In this document: positions 60,015 to 64,000 of the stretch, piece after piece
How positions within the stretch are numbered: position 1 is the first letter of the stretch
How the letters are laid out: every line of letters begins with the position of its first letter
DNA from: Pseudarthrobacter sp. Fe7
GTDB lineage: Bacteria; Actinomycetota; Actinomycetes; Actinomycetales; Micrococcaceae
NCBI GenBank assembly: GCA_024372495.1
Contig: CP099977.1
Location: 2,480,001-2,544,000, forward strand
Reading direction: 5' to 3'
Length of the DNA: 64,000 nt
Position numbers and translations under genes: made by a program
Notes under the pieces: generated by a model
Database searches by the model: none
The model's input: only the letters and a program-made list of their open reading frames with translations
What the model was told of the DNA's origin: nothing

Positions 60015-62821
60015 CTAGAAGCCGCGGCGCCGCAGCCGCTTGTCCACGGCGACGGCCAGGGACGCGAGCATGGCCAGGCCGAAGATCCGCAGCCATGCAT
60101 CTGCTCCGATGGGAGCGGTGTGGAAGAGTTCGTTCATCAGAGGTGTGTAGGTGAGGGCCAGTTGGCCGGCCGCCTGGACCACGACGCCGACGAGGAGCCA
60201 CCGGTTGCCGCACGGACCGATCCGCCAGGCCGGCCGGGTCAGGGACCGGCAGCTGAAGAGGTAGAAGACCTCCACGGCCACGAACAGGTTCACTGCGGAG
60301 GTGCGGGCCTGGGCAACAGATGCACCAATGGCCACCTCGTGGTCAAAGAGCCACCATGCGCCGGCGACCAGGAGGGCTGAAACGAGCAGGATCCGGACGG
60401 TGAGCACCCACGTCAGCAGGAGTCGGTCCGGCGGCCGCGGCGGCCGGGACATCAGTCCCGGTTCCTTCGGTTCAAAGGCGAGCATCAGTCCAAGGGCGAC
60501 GGCGGTGGTCATGTTGATCCAGAGGATCTGGGTAGGCAGGATGGGCAGCGTTGCCCCCAGCAGGATGGCCACGAGGATCACCAGCCCCTCGGCCATGTTG
60601 GTCGGCAGGGTCCAGACGATGAACTTGGTCAGGTTGTCAAAGACGTTGCGGCCTTCTTCGACGGCTGCCTCGATGGTGGCAAAGTCGTCGTCGGTCAGGA
60701 CGATGTCCGAGGCCTCCTTCGCCACTTCCGTTCCACTGCGTCCCATCGAGATGCCCACATTCGCCTGCCGAAGGGCGGGCGCGTCGTTGACGCCGTCCCC
60801 GGTCATGGCGGCCACATGGCCGAGGGACTGGAGGGCGCCGATGAGGCGAAGCTTCTGTTCCGGTGAAACCCGCGCAAACACCGTGGCCCGCTCCACCGCA
60901 TCCGGGAACTTCCCGGCCGGGATGGCATCCAGCTGCGCGCCGGTCAGGGCCGTCCCGGAGGCGCTGTCGGCAACCAGCCCCACCGCCTCCGCCACGGTCA
61001 CGGCGGTGCGCACATGGTCGCCGGTGATCATCTTGACGCCCACGCCGGCGCGCAGGCACGCCTTCACCGATGCCGCGGCTGCTTCGCGCGGTGGATCGTG
61101 CATGGCGTGAAGCCCGGTCAGGGTCATGCGGCCCTGCAGCCCAGTGGCGGAGAGGGCATGGTGGCCGGCGGGAAGGTCCATCGTGGCCGTGGCAAGGACC
61201 CGCAGCCCGTCGTCCGCGAGCGCATGGGCGGCAGCGAGCACGGCGTGCCTTTGGACGGGCCGGCTGACCCCTTGCAGGTCCATCTCATGGGAGCAGAGTT
61301 CCAGGACGCGTTCCACAGCGCCTTTGACGAACACTGTGCCGCCGCCCTGCGGAAGCGTGGAGGCATGCAGTGTGGCCATGAACTGCCGCTCGGACGTGAA
61401 CGGCAGCTCTGCCTGCCGCGGGTTGGCAGCCAGGAAGTCCGGCAGCTTGGTGCCGCCTTTCCCGGCCGCCACGAGCATTGCGGCCTCGGTCGGGTCGCCG
61501 CGCACCTGCCAGCCGGACTCATCCCTGTAAACGCTGGAGTCGTTGCATGCTGCGCCGCCCAGTAGGGACCACTGCAGTGCAGTGTCAGTGGGCCGCGGCG
61601 CTTCTTCCGGCAGATTCCTACCGGTGGGATGCTGTGCAGCTGACGGGGCGATGTGCCCTTCAGGGCCGTACCCGGAGCCTGTCACGTCGTACATACCCGA
61701 GGGAGTCCACAGCGCACGGACCGTCATCTGGTTCTCGCTGAAGGTGCCTGTCTTGTCCGAGCAGATCACCGTGGTGCTGCCCAGCGTTTCCACCACCGGC
61801 AGCCGGCGGACCACGGCACGGCGCCGGGCCATGCGGCGGACGCCGATGGCAAGGGTGACCGTCACGGCGGCGGGCAGTCCCTCGGGGATGGCCCCCACGG
61901 CCAGGGCGACGGCGGCCGTGAACATCTGCCCCGGCTGTTCGCCGTGTGCCAGGCCGGCCATGAACGCCACGGCGGCGAGGACCAGGATGGCCATGGTGAG
62001 CGTGGTGCTGAAGCGGGCGAGTTTCAGGGTCAGCGGCGTGGCCACGGGCTTGACCGCGCCCATGAGGCGATGGATTTCGCCGAGTTCGGTTTCGCCCCCG
62101 ATGGCCACGACGATTCCCGCGCCGGTACCGGCGGTCACCAGGGTGCCGCTGTACAGCATGTTCCTGCGGTCCGCCACAGGCGTGACCTGCGGCAGCACCA
62201 CCTGGTCCTTGGACACCGGCCCGGACTCTCCGGTCAGCGCGGATTCATCCACCCGCAGCGCAGAGAGCCGCACCAGGCGGAGGTCGGCCGGTACCTTGTC
62301 CCCGGCTTCCAGCAGGACCAGGTCGCCGGGAACCAGGTCCTCGGAGGGGACCTGCTTCCGCTCGCCGCCGCGCATCACTGCGGCATGCGTACGGACCAGC
62401 GAATGGAGGGCATCGAGCGCCGCCTCCGCACGCACCTCCTGGATGAAACCGACGACCGTGTTGACCAGGACCACTGCCAGGATGACGCTCGAGTCGAGGA
62501 ATTCGCCCAGTAACAAGGTGATCAAGGCTGCGGCCATCAGGACATAGACCAGGGGGTTGTTGAACTGGCGTCCCAGTTTGCGGGCGATGCCCCCGCGTTG
62601 AGACCGGGGAGCTCGTTCGAGCCGAACTGGTTCCGGCGGCGCGCCACCTCTTCCCGGCTTAGACCCCGTGCAGCATCCGTTTCAAGCAGCAGCACCACTT
62701 CATGGACCGGAAGCCCATGGTGGGCGGGCTCTGCAGCGTATCCGGGCTGGCCGCGGCCGCCGGAAGTATCCGGCCGCCTCGTTGTCGCATGCCCCTTCCG
62801 GGTGGGCCTGGTCTTCGCCAT
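60015..62821 (-). CDS. P2-type cation ATPase, CtpF/PMA-like (frameshifted)
   Basis: About 935 residues after repair. N-terminal cation ATPase domain (LSREEVARRRNQFGSNELPG), TGES loop (ESALTGESGPVSKDQ), helix 4 PEGLPAAVTVTLAIGVRRMA, ICSDKTGTFSENQMT, MTGDGVNDAPALRQANVGIS and a C-terminal cation-ATPase domain. The motif set is close to mycobacterial CtpF, a DosR target. A missing base in the run at 62590-62594 breaks the frame; repair gives LNAGGIARKLGRQFNNPLVY. The start is MAKTRPTRKG at 62821. It lies 13 nt after the deacetylase gene. Confidence 0.9.
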
Positions 62822-62834
62822 GGGTACCCCGGCC

Positions 62835-63847
62835 TCAACGCCCCAGCCGGGCGTCGAGGGTGGCGAAACCGTACCCCGCCGCCGCAATGCGGTCGATGAC
62901 CTGCGGGAGGGCGTCGGCGTCGAGCGTGGTCCCGTCATCGGGATTAGACCCGATATGCATGAGGACGATTTCACCGGGCTGCAGCCCGGCCAGGACCCGG
63001 TCGGCCACCGACTGGACGCTGGCGCCCCCACTGGTGCCTTTCCAGCCCAGCGTGTCCACCGTCCACCTCACGGCCACGTAGCCCAGGCTGTTGACCGCCG
63101 CGATGGTGCGGGCGTCGCGTTCGCCGTAGGGGAAGCGGAACAGCGGCCTGGGGTCGGCGCCGGCCGCCAGGATGGCCTGCTCGGCACCGCTCACCTGCTG
63201 GGCGATCTGGTCATCGCCCAGGCCGGTGAAGCCCGGATGGGTCATGGAATGGTTTGCCACCCGGTGCCCGGCGGACGCGATCTGCACCACGGCCTGCGGG
63301 CTGTTCGCAGCCCAGTTGCCAGTCAGGAAGAAGGTTCCGGGAACGCCGCGGGCGGCTAGGGCCGACAGGATTTTCGGTAGTCCCGCCGCGTTGGCACCGG
63401 CATCGAAGGTCAGTGCCACAACGCGGCCGGCCCCCGGAATGACGGTCAGGTCCTGGCCGCGGAGGGCCTCCGGAAACGGTGCCGGCTCCGCGGGAATCCC
63501 AGGCTCCGCCGGCGCCGGTGGCTGGGCCGGTACCTCGGGGGCTCCAGTTCCGGAACCGGGGGAACAGGGACCGGCGGTATGGCCACGGGTGGCTCCACCG
63601 GAGTCTGGCCCGCCTCGGGCGTGTCCGTTTCCCGTGCTGTTGGGGGTACGCCGGGGCTGGTCGGGCTGGCCGTGCCGCGCGGCGTCGGGGACGGAGGAGC
63701 CGGCGAAGCGGACGGGGCGGCCGACGGCGGACCGGCCGTGGGTGCCGGAAGCAACAGGGCCAGGGCGGTGGCGAGGACCGCCAAAGCGGCGGCGAGTGCT
63801 ATGGCGGGCGCCCGTCGTCGTACTTCACTGGACGGCACCGCCATCAC
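62835..63847 (-). CDS. Polysaccharide deacetylase, secreted or membrane-anchored (frameshifted)
   Basis: About 337 residues after repair. One N-terminal hydrophobic segment (AIALAAALAVLATALALLL) is followed by a Pro/Thr/Ser-rich wall-spanning linker and a NodB domain: VVALTFDAGANAAGLPKILS (TFDAG for the usual TFDDG), VANHSMTHPGFTGLG with metal-binding His pair, and LFRFPYGERDARTIAAV. It should deacetylate peptidoglycan or another N-acetyl glycan outside the membrane. A missing G in the run 63537-63541 separates linker and domain. Co-directional with the ATPase. Confidence 0.85.
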
Positions 63848-63886
63848 CTGCCCTGGAGGTTATTGTCCTATTCGCCGGTGTTCCGG

Positions 63887-64000
63887 TCAGGAACCCGTGG
63901 AACTGCCGGGCCCGTCCTCGGGGGTGTGGACCACCAGGACGGGGCAGTGGGCATGGGCCACGATGGCGGAGCTTACGGAGCCCAGGAGCAGTCCGCCGAA
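63887..64000 (-). CDS. Universal stress protein, C-terminal part only (cut by window end)
   Basis: The last 37 codons are visible: FGGLLLGSVSSAIVAHAHCP followed by VLVVHTPEDG, matching the end of the ATP-binding loop and final strand of Usp proteins, very like the gene at 58272. The start lies beyond the window. Sixth Usp protein of the island. Confidence 0.85.
   Translation of the reverse strand, partial: FGGLLLGSVSSAIVAHAHCPVLVVHTPEDGPGSSTGS

Noticed and set aside
63490..63510. AGCCT in the deacetylase linker as another AGCT lesion
   Set aside because: The frame is continuous across it (AEPGIPAEPAP), so the Pro codon is real. The nearby break is fully explained by the G run at 63537-63541.

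Overview
The window is about 64 kb of GC-rich DNA (roughly two thirds G+C) with densely packed genes, many ATGA/GTGA stop-start overlaps and frequent GTG starts. Gene content (DUF3311-mctP pair, DUF5129 protein, two-GAF DevS-type kinase, class Ib nrdHIEF, many Usp proteins, no ABC ATPase beside the sugar importer) points to an actinobacterium, most likely Arthrobacter/Pseudarthrobacter or a close relative in Micrococcaceae. That placement is an inference from gene content, not from a marker gene.

Layout. 0-3 kb: end of nadD, a membrane-anchored protein, rsfS, then two identical tRNA-Ala(GGC) genes. 3-9 kb: DUF3311/MctP carboxylate uptake pair, a cyclopropane-type methyltransferase, a flavin monooxygenase, an rRNA-methyltransferase-like protein. 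9-13 kb: ROK regulator with a sugar ABC importer. 13.6-18.6 kb: MoxR/DUF58/VWA/TPR operon. 19-22 kb: metF and metE behind a structured, palindrome-rich leader. 22-28 kb: DUF2004 protein, LysR regulator and a divergent FAD oxidoreductase-DUF1365-CFA synthase-TspO operon. 28.5-32.5 kb: nrdHIEF with NrdR-like boxes. 32.5-39 kb: accessory stretch with two HNH nucleases (one of a type expected to be modification-dependent), an IS5-type transposase remnant, DUF3090 protein, hydrolase and small unknowns.

39-64 kb: a stress/dormancy island. It holds a DevR/DosR-like response regulator and a DevS-like sensor kinase, six Usp proteins (one cut by the window end), Hsp20, a PEP synthase, a PPOX-fold protein, a hemerythrin, a flavodoxin-like protein, four P-type ATPases, DUF5129/DUF1508/GyrI-like proteins and a polysaccharide deacetylase. 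Eight intergenic copies of a 16-bp element with core GACYTTTGGYCCCT precede these genes and closely resemble the mycobacterial DosR box, so I read this as a clustered DevRS regulon.

A second window-wide signal is technical or epigenetic. About 48 single-base frameshifts break otherwise sound genes, including essential ones (nrdE, metE). Thirty-three are insertions at the palindrome AGCT (AGCCT or AGGCT, once AGGCCT), always with two G/C bases before and one after. Most of the rest are deletions in G/C runs. This is the pattern expected if long reads were mis-called at a modified AGCT motif. Coordinates below are given as if these shifts were repaired; each affected entry says where the shifts are.
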